Origin: Comamonas koreensis
Lineage (GTDB): Bacteria; Pseudomonadota; Gammaproteobacteria; Burkholderiales; Burkholderiaceae_C
Assembly (NCBI RefSeq): GCF_021026195.1
Contig: NZ_JAJNCT010000005.1
Span: 647,231 to 711,230 of the forward strand
Length of the DNA stretch: 64,000 nt
Direction: 5' to 3'
Below are positions 24,894 through 34,006 of the stretch, one piece after another (the stretch's first letter is position 1; each line of letters begins with the position of its first letter). Both the position numbers and the translations under genes were made by a program. Below the pieces are notes generated by a model, which saw only the letters and a program-made list of their open reading frames with translations, made no database searches and had not been told where the DNA came from.

Positions 24894-26605
24894 ACCGCTT
24901 TGTGGCGCTGTACCAGTTGCTGGACGAGGCATCCGGCACGCGCGACCGTGAGCTGGCCCTGCAGCAGTACTTTGCCGGCGCCACAGCCGCCGAGGCGACC
25001 TGGGCCGTGTATGTGCTGAGCGGCGGCAAGGTAAACACCGGCAAGAACCGCCTGGCCACTACCACCGAGCTGCGCAGCTGGGTGAGCGAGTTGACTGCCC
25101 TGCCGCTATGGCTGGTGGAAGAGAGCTACCGCCAGGTGGGCGATTTGGCGGAGACATTGTCTTTGTTGGTGGCGGCTTGGCAAAAGAAAGGCGCCAACCA
25201 CCCGGAGCTGGCTGCTGCGCCCGGCACAGCCATTGCCCCCGATGCCGATGCGCCCTGGCATGCCAGCTTACTGGGCGCCACCTTTAAAACACCCGACAAC
25301 GACAGCCGCCTGGACGAATGGACGGAGCAGTTTTTGCTGCCCTTGGTCGCAGCGGATGCCGAGCAGCGCAAGCGCGCGATACAGCAGGCCTGGCAGCAGC
25401 TGGATACGCCTTCGCGCCTGGTCTTTAACAAGCTGTTGACAGGATCGCTGCGCGCAGGCGTTAACAAGCGCAGCCTGCAAAACAGCCTGGCGCCCCTGGT
25501 AGGGATATCTGCCGCCGATATGGCGCACCGCATGGTGGGCGAATGGCTGCCCAGCGCCCAGGCCTATGAGGCCTTGATGGACCCGGAAACCAGCGCGCAG
25601 CTGCTGGACAAGCCCTACCCCTTTTACCTCGCCTCCCCCTTGCCGCAAGAGCCAGACGCTTTGGGTGACCCCATGGACTGGCTGGCCGAATGGAAGTGGG
25701 ATGGCATACGGGTGCAGCTGGTGCGGCGCCAAGGCCATGCGCCCTATCTGTGGTCGCGCGGTGAGGAACGGCTGGATGGCCGCTTTCCGGAGCTGGAGAC
25801 GGCCGCCGCACTGCTGCCGCGCGACATGGTGCTCGATGGCGAGCTGCTGGCCTGGGATTATGAGCAGAACAAGCCGCTCGGCTTTGTCGCGCTGCAAAGC
25901 CGCATTCAAAAGCGCAAGCCCTCTGCCAAGCTGATGCAAACCGTGCCGGCGCGCATTCTTTTTTATGACCTGCTGGAATGTGATGGCGAAGACCTGCGCG
26001 CCCAGCCGCTGGAGCAGCGCCGCATCAAGCTGGAGCGGATCATCCACCATGCCGACTTGCCCGCGCTGGACATATCGCCCCAGCTGCCGTTTGAGAGCTG
26101 GGATGTGCTGCCGCCGCTGCGCAACACCGCTGCCGAGCACAACGCCGAGGGGCTGATGCTCAAGGCGCTGGCCTCCCCCTACAAGGAAGGCCGGCGCCGG
26201 GGCGATTGGTGGAAGTGGAAGGTGGACCCGTTCAGCATCGACGCGGTGCTGATTTATGCGCAAAGCGGCAGCGGCCGCCGCAGCACCTTGCACACCGACT
26301 ACACCTTTGCCGTGTGGAGCGGCGATGCGCTGGTGCCTGTCGCCAAGGCTTATTCGGGCCTCACCGATGTGGAGATTTTGCGGCTGGACAAATGGATCCG
26401 CAGCCACACCGTAGAGCGCTTTGGGCCGGTACGCTCGGTCACCCCCAGCCTGGTGTTTGAGATTGCCTTTGAAGGCGTGAACCGCTCCACCCGCCACAAA
26501 TCGGGTGTGGCGGTGCGCTTTCCGCGCATCTTGCGCTGGCGCGAGGACAAGACCGCGCAAGACGCCGACCAGCTGAGCGCCTTGCTGGAGTTGGCCGATG
26601 GCTGA
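24890..26605 (+). CDS. ATP-dependent DNA ligase (exonuclease/helicase-associated type)
   Basis: A 571-residue ATP-dependent ligase, additional to the NAD-dependent replicative LigA expected elsewhere. The N-terminal helical DNA-binding domain (1-~210) is followed by the nucleotidyltransferase domain with motif I EWKWDGIR (nucleophile K269), DGELLAWD (motif III), GLMLKAL (motif IV) and WKWKVDPF (motif V), then an OB fold. It starts with an ATGA overlap on the exonuclease gene and ends inside the start of the helicase gene, so the set is translated as a unit. Role: sealing breaks in repair, probably during stress or stationary phase. Confidence 0.95.
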   Translation: MNRFVALYQLLDEASGTRDRELALQQYFAGATAAEATWAVYVLSGGKVNTGKNRLATTTELRSWVSELTALPLWLVEESYRQVGDLAETLSLLVAAWQKKGANHPELAAAPGTAIAPDADAPWHASLLGATFKTPDNDSRLDEWTEQFLLPLVAADAEQRKRAIQQAWQQLDTPSRLVFNKLLTGSLRAGVNKRSLQNSLAPLVGISAADMAHRMVGEWLPSAQAYEALMDPETSAQLLDKPYPFYLASPLPQEPDALGDPMDWLAEWKWDGIRVQLVRRQGHAPYLWSRGEERLDGRFPELETAAALLPRDMVLDGELLAWDYEQNKPLGFVALQSRIQKRKPSAKLMQTVPARILFYDLLECDGEDLRAQPLEQRRIKLERIIHHADLPALDISPQLPFESWDVLPPLRNTAAEHNAEGLMLKALASPYKEGRRRGDWWKWKVDPFSIDAVLIYAQSGSGRRSTLHTDYTFAVWSGDALVPVAKAYSGLTDVEILRLDKWIRSHTVERFGPVRSVTPSLVFEIAFEGVNRSTRHKSGVAVRFPRILRWREDKTAQDADQLSALLELADG

Positions 26606-29324
26606 TCTGGACCACAGCACAGCCCCCAGCGACCGCGCAATGCAGCGTGCGGCCAAGCGCTGGCGCGACTGGCTGAAGGAGCAGGACATTGGTGCGGCCG
26701 TCTTCCAGCAGCAGGCCTGGCGCGCGTATGCAGATGGGCACAGCGGTTTGATATCGGCGCCCACCGGCCGGGGCAAGACCTTGGCAGCGCTGGGGGGCCC
26801 GTTGATGCAGGCGATGGCCGAGGCCGAGACGCCCGAAGCCCGCGCAGCCCATGGCCCGCGCATGCTCTGGGTAACGCCCCTGCGTGCCCTGGCCAGCGAC
26901 ACCCGAGAACGCATCACCGGCCCAGTAGCAGCCGTGTTGCCCCACTGGCAAGTGGCGATGCGCACGGGCGACGCCACATCGCGCGACAAACGCCTCACCG
27001 ATACCGGCAAGGCGCAGCTGGTGGTGATCACGCCCGAATCCTTGGCGCTGCTGCTGAGCCATGAGCGCAGCCGCGAGCAGTTCAGCCAGCTGCGCTGCAT
27101 TGTGGTGGATGAGTGGCATGAGCTCTTGCCCAGCAAGCGCGGGGTGCTGCTGCAGCTGAACCTGGCGCGCATCCAGGCGCTGGCACCGGGGGCGCAGGTC
27201 TGGGGCCTGTCGGCGACGATTGGCAATCTGCAAGAGGCCAGCGATGTGCTGCTGAGTGCCTGGCAGGTGCAGGCGCCGGCGCTGATCCAGGACATGCGGC
27301 CCAAGCCCTTTCATCTGCACAGCATCACGCCGCCGCTGGGCACGCGCATGCCCTGGGCGGGGCATTTGGGCTTGGCCAATCTGGGCGAGGTGGCCAAGCT
27401 GGTGTTCAGCGCCCCCAGCACGATTGTGTTTACCAACACCCGCGCGCAAGCCGAGTTGTGGCACACGGCGCTGGCGAGCATCTGGCCGGAAGATGCCGAG
27501 ACCCTGGCGATCCACCATGGCTCGCTAGACCAGGGCGTGCGGCAGTCGGTGGAGCAGCGCTTGCGCGCAGGCACCCTGCGCTGCGTGGTGGCGACCAGTA
27601 GTTTGGATTTGGGGGTGGACTTCCCGGCAGTGGAGCGCGTGATCCAGATAGGCGGCGCCCGCTCTGTCGCCCGCATGGTGCAGCGCGCCGGCCGTGCCAA
27701 GCACCGGCCCGGCGCTGCCGTGCATGTAGAGGCCGTTGCCACCCAGGCGATGGACCTGGCCGAGTTTGCCGCCGTGCGCGAGCTGGCCGAGGCCCAGGTG
27801 TATGAGCGGCGCGAGCCACTGCGCCTGTGCTTTGATGTGCTGAGCCAGCATGCGATGAGCGCGGCGCTGGCGGGCGGGTTCAGGCCGCCGGAGCTGCTGG
27901 CCGAGGTGCGGCGCACTGCGGCTTTTCGGGAGCTGAGCGATGCGCAGTGGCAGGCGGTGCTGGCGTTTTTGGAGCATGGCAGCGATTCGCTGGTGCAGTA
28001 CCCGCAGTACGAGCGCCTGCACTGTGCCGAAGGCCTGTGCCAGCCGGCCAATACCGGCGTGGTGCGCATGCACCGCATGTCGATCGGCACCATCACCGCC
28101 CACGGCGCCGTCAATGTGCAGTACCTGCGCGGCGCGCGGCTGGGCTCGGTTGAAGAGGCGTTTATTGCAAGACTCAGCCCGGGCGATGTCTTCAACTTTG
28201 CCGGCCGGAGCCTGGTGCTGGTACGGCTGGAGAACCAAACCGCCTGGGTGCGCCGCAGTGCTGAGGTAGGTTTGCTGACCCCTGCCTGGGCAGGCTCGCT
28301 GATGCCGATGTCCTCATCCCTGGGTGAGCGCATGCAGCAGCTGCTGAGCACCGCCGCTGCCAGCCCAGCCGCTGATGATGCACCCCATGCCCGCGAACTG
28401 CAGTGGCTGCAGCCGCTGCTGCAGCTGCAAAGCCAGCGCTCGCTCGTGCCGGGGGCGGCCCAGCTGTTGATTGAGCAGGTCGGCAACACCCAAGCCGCCA
28501 AGGCCGCGCCGCTGTTTGTCTACCCCTTTGCTGGCCGGGTGGCGCATGAGGGGCTGGCAGTGCTGATAGCCACGCGCCTGGCGCATCTGCAGGCCAATAC
28601 TTTTGCCTGGGCCTGCAATGAGATTGGGCTGATGATCCAGCCCACCTTGCCCATCGATGCGAATGCAGTGGACTGGGCGGAGATCTTCAAGCTCGACGGG
28701 CTCGACACCGATCTGCGCTCGGCGGTCAACTTCAGCGAGCTGGCACGCAAGCGCTTCAAGGAGATTGCGCAGATTGCCGGCCTGGTGCAATCCAAGGTGC
28801 CGGGCAAAAAGAGCCGCGCCAGCGATAGGCAGTTGCAGGTCTCTGCCAGCCTGCTGTTTGATGTGCTGAGCAAGTACGACCCTGAGCATTTGCTGCTGCG
28901 CCAGGCCCGGCAAGAGGCGCTGGACCAGGAGCTGCACCTGCCGACGATGCAAAGGCTGCTGGCCAGCATTGCGGGGCGGCAGATGGCCTTGCGCTTTCCG
29001 GCCAGGCACACGCCCTTCTCGTTCGGGCTGTGGGCCGAGAGCTTTCGCGGCCAGCTCAGCAATGAGACCTGGCAGGACAAGGTGCGGCGCATGGCCGAGC
29101 AGCAGGAGCGCCAGGCCAGGGGCGAGCCCTCATCAGGCGCATCACGCTCAGCACGTGCGCCACGAACACCACAAGCCCCACGACCAGGCGCGCCACCGCA
29201 GCGCGCGTCCCTCCCCGGCAGCCTCAACCAGGCCGCAACCAAGGCGGCGCCCAAGCAGGCCGCCCCCCGCAAGGGCAAGCGCAGCACCCCGCAGCGCGCG
29301 CCCCAACCACAGGACACCCACTAA
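26598..29324 (+). CDS. Ligase-associated Lhr-type superfamily-2 helicase
   Basis: A 908-residue DEXH helicase. Motifs: Walker A APTGRGKT (54-61), Walker B as DEWH (171-174, the bacterial Lhr variant), GLSATIGN (motif III) and MVQRAGRAKHRPG (motif VI), followed by the winged-helix and Lhr-core region. The last ~65 residues are a low-complexity tail rich in Pro, Ala, Arg and Lys, absent from compact relatives and probably disordered, perhaps for DNA binding. It overlaps the ligase gene by 8 bases and the phosphoesterase gene by 1 base (TAATG). Known Lhr proteins translocate 3' to 5' on single-stranded DNA and unwind RNA:DNA hybrids. Confidence 0.95.
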   Translation: MADLDHSTAPSDRAMQRAAKRWRDWLKEQDIGAAVFQQQAWRAYADGHSGLISAPTGRGKTLAALGGPLMQAMAEAETPEARAAHGPRMLWVTPLRALASDTRERITGPVAAVLPHWQVAMRTGDATSRDKRLTDTGKAQLVVITPESLALLLSHERSREQFSQLRCIVVDEWHELLPSKRGVLLQLNLARIQALAPGAQVWGLSATIGNLQEASDVLLSAWQVQAPALIQDMRPKPFHLHSITPPLGTRMPWAGHLGLANLGEVAKLVFSAPSTIVFTNTRAQAELWHTALASIWPEDAETLAIHHGSLDQGVRQSVEQRLRAGTLRCVVATSSLDLGVDFPAVERVIQIGGARSVARMVQRAGRAKHRPGAAVHVEAVATQAMDLAEFAAVRELAEAQVYERREPLRLCFDVLSQHAMSAALAGGFRPPELLAEVRRTAAFRELSDAQWQAVLAFLEHGSDSLVQYPQYERLHCAEGLCQPANTGVVRMHRMSIGTITAHGAVNVQYLRGARLGSVEEAFIARLSPGDVFNFAGRSLVLVRLENQTAWVRRSAEVGLLTPAWAGSLMPMSSSLGERMQQLLSTAAASPAADDAPHARELQWLQPLLQLQSQRSLVPGAAQLLIEQVGNTQAAKAAPLFVYPFAGRVAHEGLAVLIATRLAHLQANTFAWACNEIGLMIQPTLPIDANAVDWAEIFKLDGLDTDLRSAVNFSELARKRFKEIAQIAGLVQSKVPGKKSRASDRQLQVSASLLFDVLSKYDPEHLLLRQARQEALDQELHLPTMQRLLASIAGRQMALRFPARHTPFSFGLWAESFRGQLSNETWQDKVRRMAEQQERQARGEPSSGASRSARAPRTPQAPRPGAPPQRASLPGSLNQAATKAAPKQAAPRKGKRSTPQRAPQPQDTH

Positions 29325-30028
29325 TGGCAGGTAAGCAATCGGCACAGCTTTTCTCCCCCATCCAACTTTCGCCATCGCCCCAAGACCATGTCGCGGCCAG
29401 CATCGCCGGCATGGAGTTCTTGGTGCTGACCGAGCGCGCATTGTTCTGGCCCCAGGAAAGCCTGCTGATCATTGCCGACCTGCACTTGGGCAAGAGCGAT
29501 ATCTTTCGCCGCCGGGGCGTGGCCGTGCCGCTGGAGGTGCAGCGCCAGGACCTGTTCCGCCTGCACCAGATTCTGCAAAAGTGGCAGCCGCAGGAGCTGG
29601 TGATTCTGGGCGACTTTGTGCATGGCCGCTTTATTGGTGAAGACACCTTCCAGCTCTGGCAAACCTTGCGGCGCGCCAACCTCAAAACCCGCTTTACCCT
29701 CACCCGGGGCAACCACGACCGTTACCTGCAGACCGAAGCCCTGCTGCTGGACGACGTACACACCCACCTGGCCCGCCACCAGGTGCTGATGAGCCATGAG
29801 CCCATGGGCCCGGGCGTGCACCACTTTGCACTCAATATCCACGGCCATGTGCATCCTGCGATGCGCGTGCCGCAGCTGCGCCAGCGACTGCCCTGCCTCG
29901 CCTACTCTGCGCCCTACCTGAACCTGCCGGCGTTCTCGGAGTTCACCGGCTCGGGGCCTATGGCTGTGCAACCACTGCATGCCTGGCTGTTTGCTGGCGA
30001 AGGCACCGCGCCGATTGCGGTGTATTGA
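29324..30028 (+). CDS. pdeM: Ligase-associated DNA damage-response phosphoesterase
   Basis: A 234-residue calcineurin-like metallophosphoesterase closing the repair operon. The five metal-site blocks are present in order: IADLHLG (D52, H54), LGDFVHG, GNHDR, MSHEP and GHVHP. It starts at a TAATG junction with the helicase gene. In other bacteria the product is a Mn-dependent phosphodiesterase placed with the exonuclease, ligase and helicase; its physiological substrate in repair is not settled. No terminator was seen before the next gene at 30244. Confidence 0.92.
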   Translation: MAGKQSAQLFSPIQLSPSPQDHVAASIAGMEFLVLTERALFWPQESLLIIADLHLGKSDIFRRRGVAVPLEVQRQDLFRLHQILQKWQPQELVILGDFVHGRFIGEDTFQLWQTLRRANLKTRFTLTRGNHDRYLQTEALLLDDVHTHLARHQVLMSHEPMGPGVHHFALNIHGHVHPAMRVPQLRQRLPCLAYSAPYLNLPAFSEFTGSGPMAVQPLHAWLFAGEGTAPIAVY

Positions 30029-30243
30029 TGGCGCCTCGCTGATCGCCGGCTTTCTGCATTCCCGCTCTCAGATGCGCACTGCATTTCTGCGCCCTACCCC
30101 ACCAAAGCCCAAGCCTGGCGCGCCTTTGCGCAGATCGGCTGATGGCGCTAACAGCGAAGCGCGCACGGTCTGGCCCGCGTTTGGACTACAAACTTTTTTG
30201 GGGCCAAAAGCAGAATAAAGGCGTCATCTAACAAGGAATAGCC

Positions 30244-31284
30244 ATGGTCACCACATATGTAGAGGAAGAGCGCGTCGTCACCGGCGGCGCAGTGCCGCGC
30301 GCATTAGCGGGCAGCAGCGAAAGTGCGGTCTCCTGGGCCGCCATCTTTGCGGGCGCCTTGGCAGCTGCGGTGCTGTCGTTGTTGCTGTTCATGCTGGGCA
30401 TTGGCCTGGGCCTGTCGTCGGTCTCGGTCTGGTCGGGCCGTGGGGCAGATGGCGAGACGATTGGCTGGGGCGCGGTGGCCTGGCTGGCGTTTACGCAGCT
30501 GGCCTCGGCCGGCGTGGGTGGCTATATTGCTGGCCGCCTGCGCACCAAGTGGCAAGGCCTGCACACCGATGAGGTGTACTTCCGCGACACCGCGCATGGC
30601 TTTCTGTCCTGGGCGCTGGCAACCATGCTGATGGTGGCCATCGCCGGCTCGATGGCGGGTGCCGCGATTTCCGGCACGGCCAAGGCCGCTGGTGCGGTGG
30701 TGAGCGGTGCGGCCCAGGTAGTGGGCGGTGCAGCCAGTGGTGCCACTGGTGTGATCGGCGGTGCCGCCTCTGCCGCGCTGACCGGCGCTGCTGGAGTGAC
30801 CGCCGGCAAGGCCAATGAGCCAGGTTCAGACCTGAACTACTGGATCAACAGCCTGCTGCGCCAAGGTGGCCCTACCGAGCAGCAAAAGCAGGACATGAAG
30901 GACGGCGCGCAGAACGTTGCCCAAAAGGCCCGCTCCGCTGCTGATGATGCCAGCGAGATGAGCAGCGTGTTCATGCATTCCTTGCAAGCGGGCTCGCTGT
31001 CGAACGACGACCGCCAGTACCTGGGCCGCCTGGTGGCACAACGCACCGACATGAGCCAGGAAGAGTCCGAGAAGAAGGTGCAGGCCACCTACGACCAGGT
31101 CAAGCAACAGATCGACAAGGCCAAGCAAGCCGCACAAGACGCGGAAGCCAAGGCCAAGCAAACGGCTGAGCAAGCCCGCAAGGCCACCGCTTATTCGCTG
31201 ATGTGGATGTTTGTGGTGCTGCTGATTGGTGCCTTTGTGGGCAGCCTGTCTGCCACCTTTGGCGGCCGCCAGCGCGACGCATAA
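30244..31284 (+). CDS. Membrane protein of unknown function with long Ala/Gly-rich and coiled-coil region
   Basis: A 346-residue protein with two hydrophobic segments near the N-terminus (about 30-65 and 75-100), a third stretch near 115-140, and a last one near 315-335. The Gly/Ala/Ser-rich run (about 140-195) is followed by a charged helical, coiled-coil-like part rich in Lys, Gln and Ala (about 210-310). AAGGA lies before the ATG. The 24-residue microprotein gene follows within 65 bp and is probably co-transcribed. I do not recognise a characterised family. The layout suggests an envelope stress or structural protein, consistent with the nearby catalase, but that is only guilt by position. 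Confidence 0.8.
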   Translation: MVTTYVEEERVVTGGAVPRALAGSSESAVSWAAIFAGALAAAVLSLLLFMLGIGLGLSSVSVWSGRGADGETIGWGAVAWLAFTQLASAGVGGYIAGRLRTKWQGLHTDEVYFRDTAHGFLSWALATMLMVAIAGSMAGAAISGTAKAAGAVVSGAAQVVGGAASGATGVIGGAASAALTGAAGVTAGKANEPGSDLNYWINSLLRQGGPTEQQKQDMKDGAQNVAQKARSAADDASEMSSVFMHSLQAGSLSNDDRQYLGRLVAQRTDMSQEESEKKVQATYDQVKQQIDKAKQAAQDAEAKAKQTAEQARKATAYSLMWMFVVLLIGAFVGSLSATFGGRQRDA

Positions 31285-31346
31285 CTGACCATCCATTCCA
31301 CCTGAACATAACCTTTGCCTGCGGGCAGACCTAGAAAGGAAACACC

Positions 31347-31421
31347 ATGCGATCCATCTTGCTTTGGCTGATTGGCGTGCCGATCCCGATCATCATTCTG
31401 ATTGCACTGTTCTTCCACTAA
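31347..31421 (+). CDS. 24-residue hydrophobic microprotein
   Basis: ATG at 31347, TAA at 31419-31421; the product begins MRSILLWLIGVPIPIIILI and is almost wholly one membrane helix. AGAAAGGA, a good ribosome-binding site, lies 5-12 bases upstream, and a terminator (31457-31480) follows directly, so it is the last gene of the unit starting at 30244. Tiny single-helix proteins of this kind usually sit in the inner membrane and modulate larger partners. The function is unknown. The well-placed ribosome-binding site is the main argument that it is translated. Confidence 0.7.
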   Translation: MRSILLWLIGVPIPIIILIALFFH

Positions 31422-31456
31422 GAAGCACGGACCGGGGCAACCAAGCCCCCCCCCAA

Positions 31457-31480
31457 GGCCGCTCACCGAGCGGTCTTTTT
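31457..31480 (+). terminator. Rho-independent terminator after the microprotein gene
   Basis: GGCCGCTC (31457-31464) pairs with GAGCGGTC (31468-31475), one G:T pair, and is followed by TTTTT. Confidence 0.85.
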
Positions 31481-31632
31481 GATGTCTGCAGAAAGCGCGC
31501 AGCTTCTGCACCTCGGAGTGCGCATACAGCCAAGCGCTCCAAACGCCTACAAGCGCGGCGTGGTGCAGCTGCCATCCTAGAGGACTTGAGCCCTTAGGCC
31601 CACAACTACGCCAACCCCCACGGAGATCCACG

Positions 31633-33711
31633 ATGACCACTCGCAAATCGACCTCGTCCGCAGCAAATACCCAAGGCAACGCAGGCGAGCTCCATGAGCA
31701 GGCCGGTGACGGCCACCCAGTGATGACAACGCAGCAGGGCATTCCAGTATCGGACAACCAGAACTCGCTGCGCGCGTATAACCGCGGCCCGACCTTGCTG
31801 GAAGACTTTGTGCTGCGTGAAAAGATCACGCACTTTGACCACGAGCGCATTCCAGAGCGCATCGTGCACGCACGCGGCACGGCAGCGCATGGCTATTTTG
31901 AACTGAGCGATTCGCTGAAGAAATACACAACGGCCAAGGTGCTGACCGAAGTGGGCAAGAAGGTACCGATCTTTGTGCGCATGTCCACCGTGGCGGGCGG
32001 CGCCGGTTCGGTCGATACGCCGCGTGATGTGCGCGGCTTTGCGATCAAGCTCTACACCGAGGAAGGCAACTGGGACTTGGTGGGCAACAATATTCCGGTG
32101 TTCTTTATCCAGGATGCGATGAAGTTCCCCGACCTGGTGCATGCCGTCAAGATGGAGCCGGACCGTGGCTTTCCGCAAGCGGCCAGCGCGCATGACACTT
32201 TCTGGGATTTCATCTCGCTGATGCCCGAGTCGATGCACATGATCATGTGGGCGATGAGCGACCGCGCCATCCCACGCAGCCTGCGCACCATCGAAGGCTT
32301 TGGCGTGCACAGCTTTCGCCTCATCAACGACAAGGGCGAGAGCACCTTTGTGAAGTTCCATTGGCGGCCCCAGCTGGGCATCCAGTCCACCGTCTGGGAC
32401 GAGGCCGCCAAACTGCAGTCTGCCGACAACGACTACCACCGCCGCGACCTGTTCGAGGCAATTGAAGCCGGCCATGCGCCCGCCTGGGATCTGTTTGTGC
32501 AGCTGTTCACCCAGGAAGAGGCCGATGCCCTGCCCTATGACCACCTGGACCCGACCAAGATCATTCCGGAAGAAGTGATTCCGCTCAAGAAGATTGGCAG
32601 CTTCACCTTGGACCGCTGGCCTGACAACTTCTTCGCCGAGACCGAGCAGGTCGCGTTCTGCCCGGCCAATGTGCCGCCGGGCATTGATTTCTCCAACGAT
32701 CCGCTGCTGCAAGGCCGCTTGTTCTCGTACCTGGACACGCAGCTGTCGCGCCTGGGCGGGCCGAACTTTACGCAGATCCCCGTGAATGCGCCCAAGTGCC
32801 CGTTTGCCCACACCCAGCGCGATGGCCATATGCAAACCCAGGTGCCCAAGGGCCGCGTGGCCTACGAGCCATCGAGCCTGGACCCGAACTCGCCCCGCGA
32901 ATCGCGCGCCCAGGGCTTCCGCTCGTTTGCCCAGCCGGCCGAGGCTGATGCCAAGAGCCGCATCCGCCCCGAAAGCTTTGCCGACCACTACAGCCAGGCG
33001 CGGCTGTTCTACACCAGCCAGAGCGAGGTGGAGCAAGCGCATATCGCCAGCGCCCTGGTGTTTGAACTGTCCAAGGTGCAGACCCCCCATGTGCGTGAAG
33101 CCGTGGTCGCCCACCTGCTGGTGATTGACAACGACCTGGGCAAGCGCGTGGCCAAGGGCCTGGGCCTGGCGGCGCTGCCCAAGCCCGCCAAGCCTGCGGT
33201 GCCGGTGCAAGACCTGCCGCCCAGCCCCGCGCTGCGCATCATCGACCGCATGAAGCCGACCCTGGAAGGCCGCTGCGTCGCCATCCTGGTGGATGATGGC
33301 TCCAACGCCGAAAACGTGGCCGCGCTGCAAAAAGCCATCCTGGCCGAGAAGGCCATGGTCAAGATCATCGCGCCCAAGATTGGCGGCGCGACCTTGAGCG
33401 ACGGCAAGCACATCGCCGCCGACGCCCAACTGGCAGGCGCGCCATCGGCACAGTTTGATGCCGTGGCTTCTGTCATCCCGATGGCATCGGGCGAGATGCT
33501 GGCCAAGGACAGCGCCGCGCAAGACTGGTTCCGCGATGCCTTTGGGCACCTGAAGGCGATTGCCGCCTGCAAGGCCACGCATTTGATCCTGGATGCCGCT
33601 GGCGTGAAGCCCGATGAAGGCGTGTTCGACCCCAAGGATGTGGCCGGCTTTATCAAGGGCGCAAAGACGCGCTTCTGGGACCGGGAGCCGAAGGTGCGCA
33701 CCTTGGCTTGA
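31633..33711 (+). CDS. katE: Catalase, large-subunit clade (KatE/HPII type)
   Basis: A 692-residue haem catalase that splits H2O2 to water and oxygen. The catalytic His is in [10 protein letters not shown] (H79), the haem region [12 protein letters not shown] follows, and the proximal Tyr lies in [11 protein letters not shown]-terminal flavodoxin/DJ-1-like domain (about 545-690, from [13 protein letters not shown]) marks the large-subunit clade. GGAG precedes the ATG. The first ~20 residues are Ser/Thr/Ala-rich and lack a signal peptide, so it is cytoplasmic. It stands alone, between a terminator upstream and a strong one downstream. Confidence 0.97.
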   Translation: MTTRKSTSSAANTQGNAGELHEQAGDGHPVMTTQQGIPVSDNQNSLRAYNRGPTLLEDFVLREKITHFDHERIPERIVHARGTAAHGYFELSDSLKKYTTAKVLTEVGKKVPIFVRMSTVAGGAGSVDTPRDVRGFAIKLYTEEGNWDLVGNNIPVFFIQDAMKFPDLVHAVKMEPDRGFPQAASAHDTFWDFISLMPESMHMIMWAMSDRAIPRSLRTIEGFGVHSFRLINDKGESTFVKFHWRPQLGIQSTVWDEAAKLQSADNDYHRRDLFEAIEAGHAPAWDLFVQLFTQEEADALPYDHLDPTKIIPEEVIPLKKIGSFTLDRWPDNFFAETEQVAFCPANVPPGIDFSNDPLLQGRLFSYLDTQLSRLGGPNFTQIPVNAPKCPFAHTQRDGHMQTQVPKGRVAYEPSSLDPNSPRESRAQGFRSFAQPAEADAKSRIRPESFADHYSQARLFYTSQSEVEQAHIASALVFELSKVQTPHVREAVVAHLLVIDNDLGKRVAKGLGLAALPKPAKPAVPVQDLPPSPALRIIDRMKPTLEGRCVAILVDDGSNAENVAALQKAILAEKAMVKIIAPKIGGATLSDGKHIAADAQLAGAPSAQFDAVASVIPMASGEMLAKDSAAQDWFRDAFGHLKAIAACKATHLILDAAGVKPDEGVFDPKDVAGFIKGAKTRFWDREPKVRTLA

Positions 33712-33755
33712 ACGGCTGGCCGAAGGGCTTGGCGATGAGCCCCTGATGCCCCGCC

Positions 33756-33791
33756 AAAAGGCGCTGCAGCGAAAGCTGCAGCGCCTTTTTT
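33756..33791 (+). terminator. Strong rho-independent terminator of katE
   Basis: A 15-bp stem, AAAAGGCGCTGCAGC (33756-33770) with GCTGCAGCGCCTTTT, around a GAAA tetraloop, then a T-run to 33791. Confidence 0.95.
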
Positions 33792-33909
33792 GCGTCCGCC
33801 GGCAGCTCGCACTGGTCGATTCAAGCCTGTCCACTGGCCTTGCCTGCACCGTTAAAAAACCCTGCACCGCCTCGGGAAAGTACCGCGCAAACCCGCAGCC
33901 AGCCAATGC

Positions 33910-33942
33910 TATGATCGCGCCAAATTTGTATGATAACCATAC
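33910..33942 (+). promoter_or_regulatory. Promoter and operator candidate of the tetronate operon
   Basis: A -10 element TATGAT (33910-33915) lies about 95 bases before the transporter start; the matching -35 is poor. Just downstream is the inverted repeat GTATG-N5-CATAC (33928-33942), placed where a repressor, for example the RpiR-type protein encoded at 39330, would block transcription. Confidence 0.4.
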
Positions 33943-34006
33943 CAGTCTTTCCGGCTTCAAGGGCCTGGGAAGTTCTTCTAACAAGTCAACGAGACAAGTC
34001 CTTCAC

